64,000 bases of DNA from Streptomyces sp. NBC_00536 (GTDB taxonomy: Bacteria; Actinomycetota; Actinomycetes; Streptomycetales; Streptomycetaceae). This document shows, piece after piece, positions 37,281-63,518 of this stretch. The position numbers were made by a program, and so were the translations under genes. The notes below the pieces were generated by a model. The model ran no database searches. It was not told where the DNA came from and worked only from the letters and a program-made list of their open reading frames with translations. The stretch is from NCBI RefSeq assembly GCF_036346295.1, contig NZ_CP107819.1:7192001-7256000 (forward strand), given 5' to 3'. Position 1 is the first letter of the stretch, and each line of letters begins with the position of its first letter.

Positions 37281-37826
37281 CCCCCCCACCCACCCCGCAG
37301 CCTGGTCGGCCCGGCCCCCGCGGCCCCGCCGCCCAGGCTGCGCCGCCTCGCCGACGGGGCTGGGGTGCCCCCGGGCTCTGCCCGGACCCGCGCCTCAAAC
37401 GCCGGCGGGGCTGGGGGTGGCCCGGTGGGCCGCGCCTTTCCAGCCCCGCCAGGCTCCTGCCGCCCCGGCACCCCAGCCTCGCCGACGTTTGAGGCGCGGG
37501 GTTCGGGCGGAGCCCGGGCGCTGCCGCCACGCCCAGCCTCGCCGGCGGAGGCGCGGGGCCCGGGCGGGGCCCGGGTGCTGCCGCAACCTCCAGCCTCGCC
37601 GGCGTTTGAGGCGCCGGTCCGGGCAGAGCCTGGGCGCTGCCGCAACCCCCAGCCTCGCCGGCGTTTGAGGCGCGGGGTCTGGGGCGGAGCCCCAGGGGCC
37701 CCGCAGGGGACGACGGCCCTGGCGGGCCGCCCCGGGCTCTGCCCGGACCCGCGCCTCAAACGCCGGCGGGGCTGGGGGTGCCCCCTCGCCCGCGTATTCG
37801 TCTGTTTCCATCGAACGGAGTCAACC
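37281..37826. repeat. 546-base gap with at least six inverted repeat units
   Basis: No gene can be supported here. Two forward units (about 37371-37418 and 37732-37780) share GGGCTCTGCCCGGACCCGCG and CCTCAAACGCCGGCGGGGCT. Four inverted units (about 37470-37518, 37532-37575, 37588-37634 and 37647-37694) contain AGCCTCGCCGGCGTTTGAGG or close variants. A degenerate unit lies at about 37330-37365. Forward and inverted units can pair into large hairpins. The same family occurs at 8540-8740. Confidence 0.88.
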
Positions 37827-39002
37827 GTGACTACTGCCCTCTCCCCGGCCCCCGCCACCGCACCCGCACCCGCACCCGCACCCGACGTCGACCCGGGACG
37901 CGCGCCCGGGGTCGGCGGGCCCAGCTTGGCCGCCGCTCGGCCGGATCCGGCCGATCTGGATCCGCGTCGGGCGCTGCGCGCGCTGGAGCACTGGCGGGCC
38001 GACGGGCGGGACGCCGCCCGGTTCCCGTACCGCGCGGTCCTCGCCCACTACCGGGCCGTCGGCAAGAACGCCGTCGGCGCCGAGCTGCTGACGGCCCTGC
38101 GCACGCTCCGGCCGTCCGTACCGGAGGGGCTGCTCGCGGACTGGCTGCCCCAGGTGGTGGACGGCGCGCAGGGCGACTACGACAGTTACCTGGGCAGCCC
38201 GGTCTACGCCTCCCTGGCCCGGTCCGGCGCGGGCACCGAGCCGGTGATCACCGCCCTGCTCGCCGACCTCGTGGCCATCGAGGCCGCCACGCTGGCCGGG
38301 GCCCCGGCCGGGCGGGCCCGTACCCGGGCGGCCCTGCGCGCCCTCACGGCGGCGGCCGGGCTCCCGGGCGCCGGTGACCCGGCCACCGAGGACGGCACGG
38401 ACGAGCTGGTACGGGCCTGCGCCGACGCGGTCGGGGCGGCGCGGGACGCGGTGCCCGCCGGGGTGCTGCGGGCGGTCGAACTGACGTTGACGCCGACCAC
38501 CCGCAGCCACGACGAGCAGATGTTCATCCGGGTCATCCAGATCTTCGAGGCCGTCTTCGCCGCCGTCGCCCGGTCCATAGGGGCCGCCACCGAGGCGGTG
38601 GCCACCGGCCGGGCCGACCGGGCCCGGGAACTCCTGGCGGACGCGACCCGCCAAGTGGCCGGTACCTCGGGGGTGTTCCGGGTGCTGACCACCATGCCCA
38701 AGGACGCCTTCGCGGTGATCCGGGCCAACACCGACGGCCGCAGCGCGGTGCAGTCCACGGCCTACCGGACCATCGAACGGACCTCACCGGAACTGCACCG
38801 CACCCTGCTGCGCGGCACCCTCGACCAGGCCGAACTCGCGCCGGTGATGGGTGAGTTGGACACCGCCTGGGGTGCGATGAAGCGGACCCACTGGGGGGTC
38901 ACGATGAAGGTGATCGGCCAGGTGCGCGGTACCGGCGGCACCGCCGGCGCCTCCTACCTCCGCGAGGCCGCCGACGTACGGCTGTTCCCCGCCCTCGGCT
39001 GA
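37827..39002 (+). CDS. Tryptophan 2,3-dioxygenase-like haem protein
   Basis: A 391-residue protein. A low-complexity Ala/Pro start leads to helical segments and then the TDO pattern: [46 protein letters not shown] and [20 protein letters not shown]. The haem-ligand His (His355), substrate Arg (Arg314) and Thr (Thr371) are in place, but the distal His of TDO is replaced by Ile. About 100 extra residues separate YDSYLG from the HDE block. It may oxidise a substrate other than free tryptophan. GTG 37827 follows ACGGAG. It stands apart from the neighbouring blocks. Confidence 0.75.
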   Translation: MTTALSPAPATAPAPAPAPDVDPGRAPGVGGPSLAAARPDPADLDPRRALRALEHWRADGRDAARFPYRAVLAHYRAVGKNAVGAELLTALRTLRPSVPEGLLADWLPQVVDGAQGDYDSYLGSPVYASLARSGAGTEPVITALLADLVAIEAATLAGAPAGRARTRAALRALTAAAGLPGAGDPATEDGTDELVRACADAVGAARDAVPAGVLRAVELTLTPTTRSHDEQMFIRVIQIFEAVFAAVARSIGAATEAVATGRADRARELLADATRQVAGTSGVFRVLTTMPKDAFAVIRANTDGRSAVQSTAYRTIERTSPELHRTLLRGTLDQAELAPVMGELDTAWGAMKRTHWGVTMKVIGQVRGTGGTAGASYLREAADVRLFPALG

Positions 39003-39229
39003 GTCCTCGGCTGAGCCCTCGGCCGAGTCAGCCGACGTTCAGTGAGCGGTCAGTGGGCCGTCAGCCCGGGGCCGGTCCGCCGCCCGGCGGCCGCCGGAAG
39101 GGCATCCGCGCCCGCCCAGGACGGGCCAAGGGCGCGGTCAGGGCGGACCGACAGCATCGAAGACAGAACGAACGGCCGGCCCCTACGGCCCGTACCCATC
39201 CATCCAGCCAGCGAAATCGGAGCGCAGTG
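39003..39229 (+). promoter_or_regulatory. Upstream region of mbtH-NRPS operon
   Basis: A 227-base gap with an 11-bp repeat array at its start (39025-39064), then GC-rich sequence and ATCGGAG about 13 bases before the mbtH ATG. No clear -10 box is visible. The main promoter of the NRPS genes probably lies here. Confidence 0.6.
39025..39064 (+). promoter_or_regulatory. Four 11-bp-spaced TCAG heptamers, putative SARP operator
   Basis: Heptamers GAGTCAG (39025), CGTTCAG (39036), CGGTCAG (39047) and CCGTCAG (39058) repeat with an exact period of 11 bases. They share the TCAG core and spacing with the array at 31701-31755. Confidence 0.68.
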
Positions 39230-39460
39230 ATGAGCAGCAGCGAGGACACCACCGTGTACCAGGTCGTCATCAACGACGAGGAGCAGTACTCGATCTGGCC
39301 GGCCGACCGGGACCTGCCCGCCGGCTGGCGCGCCGACGGCACCCGGGGCGAGAAGGCGCAGTGCCTGGCCCACATCGACGAGGTGTGGACCGACATGCGG
39401 CCGCTGAGCCTGCGCGTGGCGATGGAGCGGCAGGCCGCCGCGCCGGTGGCCGCGGGCTGA
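39230..39460 (+). CDS. MbtH-like NRPS helper protein
   Basis: A 76-residue protein with the family pattern [19 protein letters not shown] and [14 protein letters not shown]. MbtH-like proteins bind A domains and are often needed for their folding or activity. It is encoded first in the NRPS operon, so it likely serves one or more of the five A domains. ATG 39230 was chosen to keep the usual short N-terminus. Confidence 0.95.
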   Translation: MSSSEDTTVYQVVINDEEQYSIWPADRDLPAGWRADGTRGEKAQCLAHIDEVWTDMRPLSLRVAMERQAAAPVAAG

Positions 39461-39542
39461 GCCCGGGCGCCGGTACGTCAACGGCCGCCGACGGCGGCAG
39501 CAGGAACAGGGCATCGGACACCGAACGGTGAGGGAAGAACGC

Positions 39543-44986
<5,444 letters not shown>

Positions 44987-44990
<4 letters not shown>

Positions 44991-46354
44991 CCTACGTCCC
45001 CTACCTCCCGGCCGGTCGCAGCGACCGGCCGGGAGCCGGCCCCGGCGCCGCTTCGCCGGAGCGCCCGTACCGCCTGCGATGTCCGGTCTGCCACGACAGC
45101 CGGGAGGACGACGGACTGCGGCTGGACTGCGCGGCGGGGCACCGGCCCGGACTGCTGAGCACCGAGTACGCGCGTACGTTCGCCCCCGGATCCGGAAGCG
45201 GCCCGTTCCGCTACGCCTGCTGGCTGCCGACCGCGGGCCGGGAACTGCCCGAGGGCGCGATCGGCGCCACCTACCGGGCCCAGGCGCTGGGCCGCGCGCT
45301 GGGACTGACCGAGCTGTGGGTCGCCTTCAGCGGCCACTGGCCCGAGCGCGGCGCGGCCCTGGAGACCGGCAGCTTCAAGGAGCTGGAGGCGCAGGCGGTA
45401 CTGGCCCGGCTGCCCGAGCGCCCGCCGGTCCTGGTGGTCGCCTCGGCCGGGAACACCGCCGCGGCCTTCCTGCGGGCCTGCTCGCGGCAGCGGGTGGACT
45501 GCGTGCTGGTGGTGCCGGAGACAGCGCTGCCCGCACTCGCCGCCGCCGGGGAACGCGCCGACGGCGTACGGCTGGTGACGGTGGCCGGTGACTACACGGA
45601 CGCCATCGAACTGGCCGACGCGATCGCCGCGCGGCCCGGCTTCCAGGCCGAGGGCGGCACCCGCAACGTGGCCCGGCGCGACGGTCTCGGCACCGCGCTG
45701 CTGGCCGCCGCCGAGACCATCGGCCGGCTGCCCGACCACTACGTACAGGCGGTGGGCAGCGGGGCCGGGGCGATCGCCGCGCACCAGGCGGCCCGGCGGC
45801 TGCGGGCGGCCGGATTCCCGGCCGCGCACCAGCCGGGCAGCCACCCGGGCATGGTGTCCGGTGGGCTGCCGCGGCTGACGCTCTGCCAGAGCGCCCCGTT
45901 CGCGCCGATGGTCCGCGCCTGGGAGTCCGGCCTCGCGGAGCCGGTCATCGGCGACGGCCCCGGGGTACGGGCGGCGGTGGCCGCCGCCCACGCCCAGGAA
46001 CTCACCACCCGCAAGCCCCCGTACGCGGTGGCCGGCGGGGTGCGCGAGTGCCTCGTCGAGAGCGGCGGGGAGCTGCTCGCGGTGGAGAACGCCGAAGCGG
46101 CCGCCGCCGGGGCGCTGTTCGCCCGGACCGAGGGCAACGACATCGAACCGGCCGCGGCGGTGGCCCTGGCCGGCCTGCGCCGGGCGGTCGCCGCGGGACG
46201 GATCCGGCCCCGGGACACCGTGCTGCTGCACGTCACCGGCGGCGGCCGAGCCCGCCGCGCGGCCACCCACCCGCCCGTCCCGGTCACCCCCGACCTGCGG
46301 ATCCCGGCCGGACTGGGCGCCGAGGCCGCCGCCTACCTGGTGACCGGCGCATGA
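44987..46354 (+). CDS. Cysteate synthase-like PLP enzyme
   Basis: A 455-residue protein of the threonine synthase/cysteate synthase group (fold type II). The N-terminus has a Cys-rich segment (LRCPVCHDSREDDGLRLDC, then AAGHRPGLLSTEY) like that of methanogen-type cysteate synthase. The PLP lysine is Lys131 (ETGSFKELEAQAV), followed by VVASAGNTAAAFL. That enzyme makes L-cysteate from O-phosphoserine and sulfite. The gene overlaps both flanking NRPS genes by ATGA, so the product is probably fed to the NRPS. A different beta-replacement product is possible. Confidence 0.78.
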
Positions 46355-49300
46355 CCGCCCCGGCTCCGGGCCCCGCCCCCGCTTCCGATCGCCCACCCGC
46401 CTTCGACTTCGACCCCACCCCCTCCGGTCGGCAGAGAGCAGAGCAGACCATGCAGCAGTTCGCCTTTCCCGCCACCTCGGCCCAGCGCCGGATCTGGCTG
46501 GTGGAGCGGCTGATCCCCGGCACCAGCGCCTACCACCTGCCGTTCGCCCTGCACCTGGACGGCCCGCTCGACACCGCCGCCCTGGAGGGCGCGCTGACCG
46601 AGCTGGTCCACCGGCACGAATCGCTGCGCACCTGTTTCGAGCAGGCCGACGGCGAACTGGTCCAACTGGTCTCCGAGCAGCCGTCGTTCGCACTGGAGAT
46701 CCGCGAGGCGCACGAGGCCGCCGACGCCGAGCTGGAGGCGGTCCTGGCCGCCGACGCCGCCCGCCCCTTCGACCTCGCCCGCGGCCCGCTGCTGCGCGCC
46801 GTACTGCACCGGCGGGCCCCGCACCGCCACGTGCTGGCGATCACCGTGCACCACCTGGTGGCCGACATGTGGTCGATCGGCATCCTGCTCGCCGAACTGG
46901 GCCGGTGCTATGCCGGACGCTCCGCCGAACTGCCCGAACTTCCGCTCCAGTACGGAGACTTCGCGGTATGGGAGAACGAGTCCCGCACCGCCGGAGACGA
47001 GCAGCCGAGCCACGCGTACTGGCGCCGCGCGCTCGCCGGTGCTCCCGAGCTGCTGGAGCTGGCCTGCGACCGGCCGCGGCCGGCGGTCCAGTCGCTGCGC
47101 GGAGCCGCGCTGACCGTGGAACTCCCCGTCGAACTGACGTCAGGCATAAGGGCGTTGTGCCGCCGGGCCGGGGTCACCCCGTTCATGGCGCTGCTGGCCG
47201 CCTTCCAGGCCGTACTGGCCCGGCACAGCGGCAGCGAGGACATCGTGGTCGGCACCGGCGCGGCGGTGCGCCCGGCCGAGGCCGAAGGGCTGATCGGCTG
47301 CTTCATCAACATCCTGCCGGTGCGCACCTCGCACGCCGGTGACCCGACTTTCGACGAGCTGCTCGGCCGGGTCCGCTCGGCCGCCCTCGCGGCCTTCGAG
47401 CACCAGGACCTGCCGTTCGAGCGGATGCTCCCGGAGCGGGCGGCGGGCCCCGCCCTCAGCCACAACCCGCTGGTCCAGTCGCTGCTGCTGGTGCAGAACG
47501 CGCCGCTGGCGCCGCCCGAACTGCCCGGCCTGGCCGTGACCGTACGGGAAGTGCCGCGCGGCGGCGCGCAGATCGACCTCAACCTCCAGATCCGCGAGGT
47601 GGGGGGCGCGTACACCGGCACGATCGAATACGCGAGCGACCTCTTCGACGCGGCCACCGTCGAGCGGCTGCTCGGCCACTGGCGCACCCTGCTGGCCGCC
47701 GCCGTCGCAGCCCCCGCCACCCGGCTCTCCGCCCTGCCGATGCTCACCGCGGCCGAGCGGCACAGCGCCCTGGTGGAGTGGAACGACACCGCACACACCT
47801 ACCCCCAGGCCGACTCCTGCCTGCACGAACTCTTCGAGCGGCAGCTCGCCTCGGGCCCGGAGGAACCGGCCGTCGTCGGCCCCGCGGGCGAACTGAGCTA
47901 CGCGGAACTCGACGCGCTCGCCGAGCGGATCGCCGGACGCCTGACCGGGCTGGGCGTCGGACCGGACACCACCGTCGGCCTCTGCCTGACCAAGGGCCCG
48001 GCCCTGGTGGCCGCCGTCCTCGGTGTCCTGAAGGCGGGCGGCGCCTACCTGCCGCTCGACCCCGCCTACCCCGCGCAGCGCCTCGCCTTCATGCTCCAGG
48101 ACGCGGCGCCGCCGGTGGTCCTCACCGAACGGGCCCTGGCCGGACTGCTCCCGGCCGTCGGGGCCGAGGTGCTGGAGGTGGAGGACGCCGGACAGTGGCC
48201 CGCCACCCGGCGGCGCCCGGCCGCCGGACCCGGCCCGGACCACCTGGCGTACGTCATCTACACCTCGGGCTCCACCGGCACGCCCAAGGGGATCGCCGTA
48301 CCCCACCGGGGCGTCGTCAACAACCTGCTCGACCTCAACCACACCTACGGCATCGGGCCCGGCGACCGCGTGCTCGGCCTGTCGTCCCCCAGCTTCGACA
48401 TGTTCGTCTACGAGACCCTCGGCATCCTCGCGGCGGGCGGCGCCGTGGTCATGCCGCACCCCGACCGGGCCCGCGACCCGCACCACTGGGTGGACCTCGT
48501 GCGCCGCCACAAGGTGACCGTGTGGAACTCGGCCCCGGCCCTGGCGGACGCCTTCGTCCGGGCGGGGGAGGAGCGGGGCGTGCGGCTGCCCCGGCTCAAG
48601 GCGGCCTTCTTCGGCGGGGACTGGATCCCGGTCACCCTGCCCGGGCGCTTCCGCCGCCTCGCACCGGACATGGCCTTCATCGCGCTCGGCGGCGCCACCG
48701 AGGCGTCCATCCACTCGATCACCCACCCGGTCGGCGAAACCGACCCGGCCTGGACGAGCATTCCGTACGGCCGCCCCATGGTGAACCAGCAGGCCGTGAT
48801 CCTCACCCCCGCCCTGGAACCGGCCCCGGTCGGCGTCCCCGGCGAACTCTGCCTGGCCGGAACCGGGTTGACCCGCGGCTACCTGCGCCGCCCGGGCCTG
48901 ACCGCGGACCGCTACCGCCCGCACCCCGGCGCCGGCACCGGCCCGGTACCGGCCGGGGCGCGCATGTACCGCACCGGCGACCTGGCCCGCACCCGCGCCG
49001 ACGGCGTCATCGAACTCATCGGACGCCTCGACCACCAGGTCAAACTGCGCGGCCTGCGCATCGAACTGGACGAGATCGAAGCCGTGTTGCGCCGCCAGGC
49101 GGGCATCGAACGGGCCGTGGTCACCGCCCGCGGCAGCGGCGACGACCGGCGCCTGATCGGCTACCTGGTGCCGGACGGAGCCCCCGAGGCCGTCCCCTCC
49201 GTCGCCGAACTGCGCACCCTGCTCAAGGCGGAGCTGCCCGAGTACATGGTCCCGGCGGCCTTCGTGACGCTGGACGCGCTGCCGCTCTCGCCCAACGGCA

Positions 49301-49707
49301 AGGTGGACCGCGCCGCGCTGCCGGAGCCCGACGGCCGGGCCGACCACGGCGCCGCCGCCTACGTGGCCCCCCGCGACGAGACCGAACTGGTCCTCGCCGC
49401 CCTCTGGGCCGAACTCCTGGACACCGACCGGGTCGGCGCCGAGGACGACTTCTTCGCACTCGGCGGGCACTCGCTGCTCGCCACCCGGCTCGCCTCGGCG
49501 CTGCTGGAGACCTTCGGCGTCGAACTGCCGCTGCGCGAGCTGTTCGAGGCACCCACCCTCGCCGAACAGGCGGTGCGCCTCACCGCCCGGGGCCGCGAGA
49601 GCGGCACCGACGTGGCGGCCGTGGCCCACGTCGTGGCCGGACTGCTGGAGATGACCGACGAGGAGGCCCACGGGCTGCTCGCCGAACACGAGGAGAGCAA
49701 CGCATGA
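46351..49707 (+). CDS. NRPS-2: C-A-PCP
   Basis: A 1118-residue single module. The C domain runs from about 35 to 455 (HHLVADMWS), A from about 470 to 1000, and PCP Ser1041 lies in GGHSLLATRL. The A domain is of the GGDW/GGATEAS subclass seen in cysteine-type A domains (VTVWNSAPALADAF, FFGGDWIPVTLP, LGGATEASIHS). Its hand-read code is D-M-Y-N-F-G-L-I-H-K; Cys codes are similar (D-L-Y-N-L-S-L-I-W-K), but position 331 is His rather than Trp. The enzyme encoded just upstream makes cysteate-like products, so cysteate is a candidate. No epimerase domain is seen. Confidence 0.92.
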   Translation: MTAPAPGPAPASDRPPAFDFDPTPSGRQRAEQTMQQFAFPATSAQRRIWLVERLIPGTSAYHLPFALHLDGPLDTAALEGALTELVHRHESLRTCFEQADGELVQLVSEQPSFALEIREAHEAADAELEAVLAADAARPFDLARGPLLRAVLHRRAPHRHVLAITVHHLVADMWSIGILLAELGRCYAGRSAELPELPLQYGDFAVWENESRTAGDEQPSHAYWRRALAGAPELLELACDRPRPAVQSLRGAALTVELPVELTSGIRALCRRAGVTPFMALLAAFQAVLARHSGSEDIVVGTGAAVRPAEAEGLIGCFINILPVRTSHAGDPTFDELLGRVRSAALAAFEHQDLPFERMLPERAAGPALSHNPLVQSLLLVQNAPLAPPELPGLAVTVREVPRGGAQIDLNLQIREVGGAYTGTIEYASDLFDAATVERLLGHWRTLLAAAVAAPATRLSALPMLTAAERHSALVEWNDTAHTYPQADSCLHELFERQLASGPEEPAVVGPAGELSYAELDALAERIAGRLTGLGVGPDTTVGLCLTKGPALVAAVLGVLKAGGAYLPLDPAYPAQRLAFMLQDAAPPVVLTERALAGLLPAVGAEVLEVEDAGQWPATRRRPAAGPGPDHLAYVIYTSGSTGTPKGIAVPHRGVVNNLLDLNHTYGIGPGDRVLGLSSPSFDMFVYETLGILAAGGAVVMPHPDRARDPHHWVDLVRRHKVTVWNSAPALADAFVRAGEERGVRLPRLKAAFFGGDWIPVTLPGRFRRLAPDMAFIALGGATEASIHSITHPVGETDPAWTSIPYGRPMVNQQAVILTPALEPAPVGVPGELCLAGTGLTRGYLRRPGLTADRYRPHPGAGTGPVPAGARMYRTGDLARTRADGVIELIGRLDHQVKLRGLRIELDEIEAVLRRQAGIERAVVTARGSGDDRRLIGYLVPDGAPEAVPSVAELRTLLKAELPEYMVPAAFVTLDALPLSPNGKVDRAALPEPDGRADHGAAAYVAPRDETELVLAALWAELLDTDRVGAEDDFFALGGHSLLATRLASALLETFGVELPLRELFEAPTLAEQAVRLTARGRESGTDVAAVAHVVAGLLEMTDEEAHGLLAEHEESNA

Positions 49708-51113
49708 GCACCACCACCGCCGCCGCCACGACCACGGAAGCGGTCACGGGAACGGTCACCGGCACGGCTACCGGCACCGGTGTCCTCGCCGAGTACGCGA
49801 GCCTCGGCGCGCACCGCCTCGCCGCCGCCGACCCGCACCTCAGCGGCCTGCTGGAGCGCGAACACGCCCGGCAGAACGAGACCCTGGCCATGGTGGCCGC
49901 CTCCAGCAGCGCCGACCCCTCGGTCCTGGCCTGCGCCGGAGCGAGCATCTCCAACGTCACCACCGAGGGCTACCCCGGCGCCCGCTACCACGCGGGCTGC
50001 GAACTGGTCGACGAGGTCGAACGCCTCGCGGTGGACCGGGCCCGGTCACTGTTCGGCGCCCGGTACGCCAACGTACAGCCGCACTCGGGCAGCACCGCCA
50101 ACCAGATCGTGCTGTGCACCCTGATGGAGCCGGGCGACACCCTGCTCGGCATGGAGCTGAGCGCGGGCGGGCACCTCACCCACGGCTCCCCGGCCTCGGT
50201 GTCGGGCCGCTTCTTCCACGCGGTCGGCTACGGCACCGACGCCGACGGCATGCTCGACTACGATCAGGTCGCCGAACTGGCCCGCACCCACCGGCCCAAG
50301 GTGATCGTCTGCGGCGCCAGCGCCTACCCGCGCACCGTGGACTTCGCCCGGTTCCGGCGGATCGCCGACGAGGTCGGCGCCTTCCTGCTCGCCGACATCT
50401 CCCACATCGCGGGCCTGGTCGCGGCCGGACTGCACCCCAGCCCGGTGGACCACGCCCACGCCACCACCACCAGCACCTACAAGCAGCTCTACGGGCCGCG
50501 CGGCGGCCTGATCCTGCTCGGCCGGGACGCCGACATGCCGCTGCCCGGCACCCGCCGCACCCTGGCCCAGGCCATCGCACACGGCACCTTCCCCTTCCTC
50601 CAGGGCACCCCCGACCTGGGCTCGGTCGCGGCCAAGGCGCGCGCCTTCGACATCGCCGCCCAGCCGGAGTTCCGCGACCTCGCCGAGCGCGTGGTGCTCG
50701 ACGCCCGGGAACTCGCCGACGCCTTCACCGGCCTCGGCCACACCCTGGTCACCGGCGGCACCGACAACCACATGGTGCTGCTCGACCTCGGCCCCAGCGG
50801 TCTGACCGGCGCGATGGCCGAGACCGCGCTGGCCGACTGCGGGATCGTCGTCAACCGCAACCGGATCCCCGGCGACCCGCACGGCCCCCGGGTCACCAGC
50901 GGCATCCGCTTCGGCACCAACACGCTCGCGCTGCGCGCCATGGGCCCGGCCGAGATGCGCCGCTGCGCCGCACTGATCGACCGGGTGCTCACCGCCGTGG
51001 TGGCCCTGGGCGAGCGCGAGTTCACCCTCGATCCCGCCGTCCGCGCCGAGGTGCGCGGCGAAGTGACCCGGCTCTGCCGGGAGTTCCCGCTCCCACACCA
51101 CCTGCCGGCCTGA
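49704..51113 (+). CDS. Serine hydroxymethyltransferase-like PLP enzyme, altered active site
   Basis: A 469-residue SHMT homologue with a low-complexity Thr/Ala start. Lys260 is the PLP lysine in TTTSTYKQLYGPRGG, where SHMT has THK; the His is Tyr259 here. EGYPGARYHAGC replaces EGYPGKRYYGGC, and a Thr stands where SHMT has Tyr55. The Glu of EGYP, the PLP Asp (ADISHIAG) and the substrate Arg (SGIRFGT) are kept. The changes touch residues that in SHMT contact folate and substrate. It may be a transaldolase or aldolase for a beta-hydroxy amino acid, or only supply glycine. It overlaps the NRPS-2 stop. Confidence 0.82.
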   Translation: MSTTTAAATTTEAVTGTVTGTATGTGVLAEYASLGAHRLAAADPHLSGLLEREHARQNETLAMVAASSSADPSVLACAGASISNVTTEGYPGARYHAGCELVDEVERLAVDRARSLFGARYANVQPHSGSTANQIVLCTLMEPGDTLLGMELSAGGHLTHGSPASVSGRFFHAVGYGTDADGMLDYDQVAELARTHRPKVIVCGASAYPRTVDFARFRRIADEVGAFLLADISHIAGLVAAGLHPSPVDHAHATTTSTYKQLYGPRGGLILLGRDADMPLPGTRRTLAQAIAHGTFPFLQGTPDLGSVAAKARAFDIAAQPEFRDLAERVVLDARELADAFTGLGHTLVTGGTDNHMVLLDLGPSGLTGAMAETALADCGIVVNRNRIPGDPHGPRVTSGIRFGTNTLALRAMGPAEMRRCAALIDRVLTAVVALGEREFTLDPAVRAEVRGEVTRLCREFPLPHHLPA

Positions 51114-51148
51114 CCCACTCCACGCCACCGACGCCCCGGGACCACCCA

Positions 51149-62259
<11,111 letters not shown>

Positions 62260-62322
62260 GCCCTGCCTGCCCGGTCTCCCCGCCCGGTCCTCCCGGACCG
62301 CTTCACCTTCTTAAGGAACCCC

Positions 62323-63432
62323 ATGCCCATCGCCCCGGCCCTGCTGGAGGACTGGCTCCGCGAGCGGTACTTCACCACCACCTACGACATCAGCAGCAGC
62401 GGCGTCGAGAACTACACCGTCGACCAGGTCCTCGCACTGGCCGGCACCAGCGCCGCCTCGCTCGGCGACGTCATGTTCCGCGACAGCCACTCCCTGGGCG
62501 GCGAGCCGCTGCGCGCCGCGCTCGCCGAGAGGTACGGCACCGACCCCGGCTCGGTCATCGCCACCCAGGGCTCCAGCGAGGCGATCTACCTGGTCATGCA
62601 CGCCCTGCTGAAGCCCGGCGACGAGGTCGTGGTGCAGGCCCCCGCCTACCACGCGCTGGTCGAGGTGGCCGCATCGCTGGGCTGCCGGATCGTGCCGTGG
62701 TCGATGCGCAGCGAACACGGCGTGGTCACCAACGAGGACGAACTGCTCGCGCTGATCGGCCCGGACACCGCCATGGTGGTGGTCAACTTCCCGCACAACC
62801 CGACCGGCGCCACCGTGACCGCGTACCAGCAGGACGCGATCATCGGCGCCTGCGCCCGTCACGGCACCTGGCTGGCCTGGGACAACGCCTTCCAGCACCT
62901 CGTCTACGACCGCGAGCCGCTGCCCGACCCGACCGTCCGCTACCCCCGGGCGATCTCCTTCGGCACCCTCTCCAAGGCGTACGGGCTGCCCGGCCTGCGG
63001 GTCGGCTGGGCGCTGGCGGCGCCCGAGGTGCTGGCCGGCTGCGTGCGCCGCCGCGACTACACCAGCCTCGCGCTGTCCCCGCTCGTCGAAGCGGTGGCCA
63101 CGCACGCGGTGCGGCACGCCGACGAACTGCTGCGGCCCCGCCTCGCCCAGGCCACCGCCAACCGGGCCGTGCTGGCCGACTGGCTGGCCGCGCACCGCGA
63201 CCGGGTGAGCGCCGACCTCCCGGCGGGCGGGGTCACCGCCTTCCCCGAATTGACCACGGTGGCGGACGTGACCGCGTTCGCCGACCGGCTCGACCGCGAA
63301 CACGGCGTGCTGGTCGTACCGGGCGTCTGCTTCGGCTCCCCGCGGCACATCCGGCTCGGCTTCGGCGGCGCCGCCGACGAGCTGACCGCCGGGCTCGACC
63401 GGCTCGCCGCGCTGCTGCCCGAACCCCGCTGA
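62323..63432 (+). CDS. Capreomycidine synthase-like PLP enzyme (VioD family)
   Basis: A 369-residue fold type I enzyme. LEDWLRERYFTTTYDISSSG, VENYT, MFRDSHSLGGEPLR, VVVNFPHNPTGA and SFGTLSKAYGLPGLRVGW (PLP Lys218) follow VioD of viomycin synthesis closely as I remember it. VioD converts 3-hydroxy-L-arginine to capreomycidine, closing the guanidine ring. The next gene encodes a VioC-like arginine hydroxylase, the preceding step, which supports the assignment. AAGGAA precedes the ATG. OrfR-type enzymes of streptothricin synthesis do the same chemistry. Confidence 0.88.
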   Translation: MPIAPALLEDWLRERYFTTTYDISSSGVENYTVDQVLALAGTSAASLGDVMFRDSHSLGGEPLRAALAERYGTDPGSVIATQGSSEAIYLVMHALLKPGDEVVVQAPAYHALVEVAASLGCRIVPWSMRSEHGVVTNEDELLALIGPDTAMVVVNFPHNPTGATVTAYQQDAIIGACARHGTWLAWDNAFQHLVYDREPLPDPTVRYPRAISFGTLSKAYGLPGLRVGWALAAPEVLAGCVRRRDYTSLALSPLVEAVATHAVRHADELLRPRLAQATANRAVLADWLAAHRDRVSADLPAGGVTAFPELTTVADVTAFADRLDREHGVLVVPGVCFGSPRHIRLGFGGAADELTAGLDRLAALLPEPR

Positions 63433-63518
63433 CCCGCTCCGCAGGCCCGTAGACCCGCTGACCTGCCGTCCCGCGGCCCCGCAGACCCGATGACCCGATG
63501 ACCGAGGTGATCCACCCC

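Noticed and set aside
37281..37826. Coding frames within the repeat array
   Set aside because: The frames are low-complexity products of the repeat itself and lack a ribosome site or family motif.
63433..63518. Short GACCCG repeats before the VioC-like gene as a regulatory array
   Set aside because: The units (GACCCGCT, GACCCGAT) are short and irregularly spaced, without the 11-bp period seen in the two arrays.
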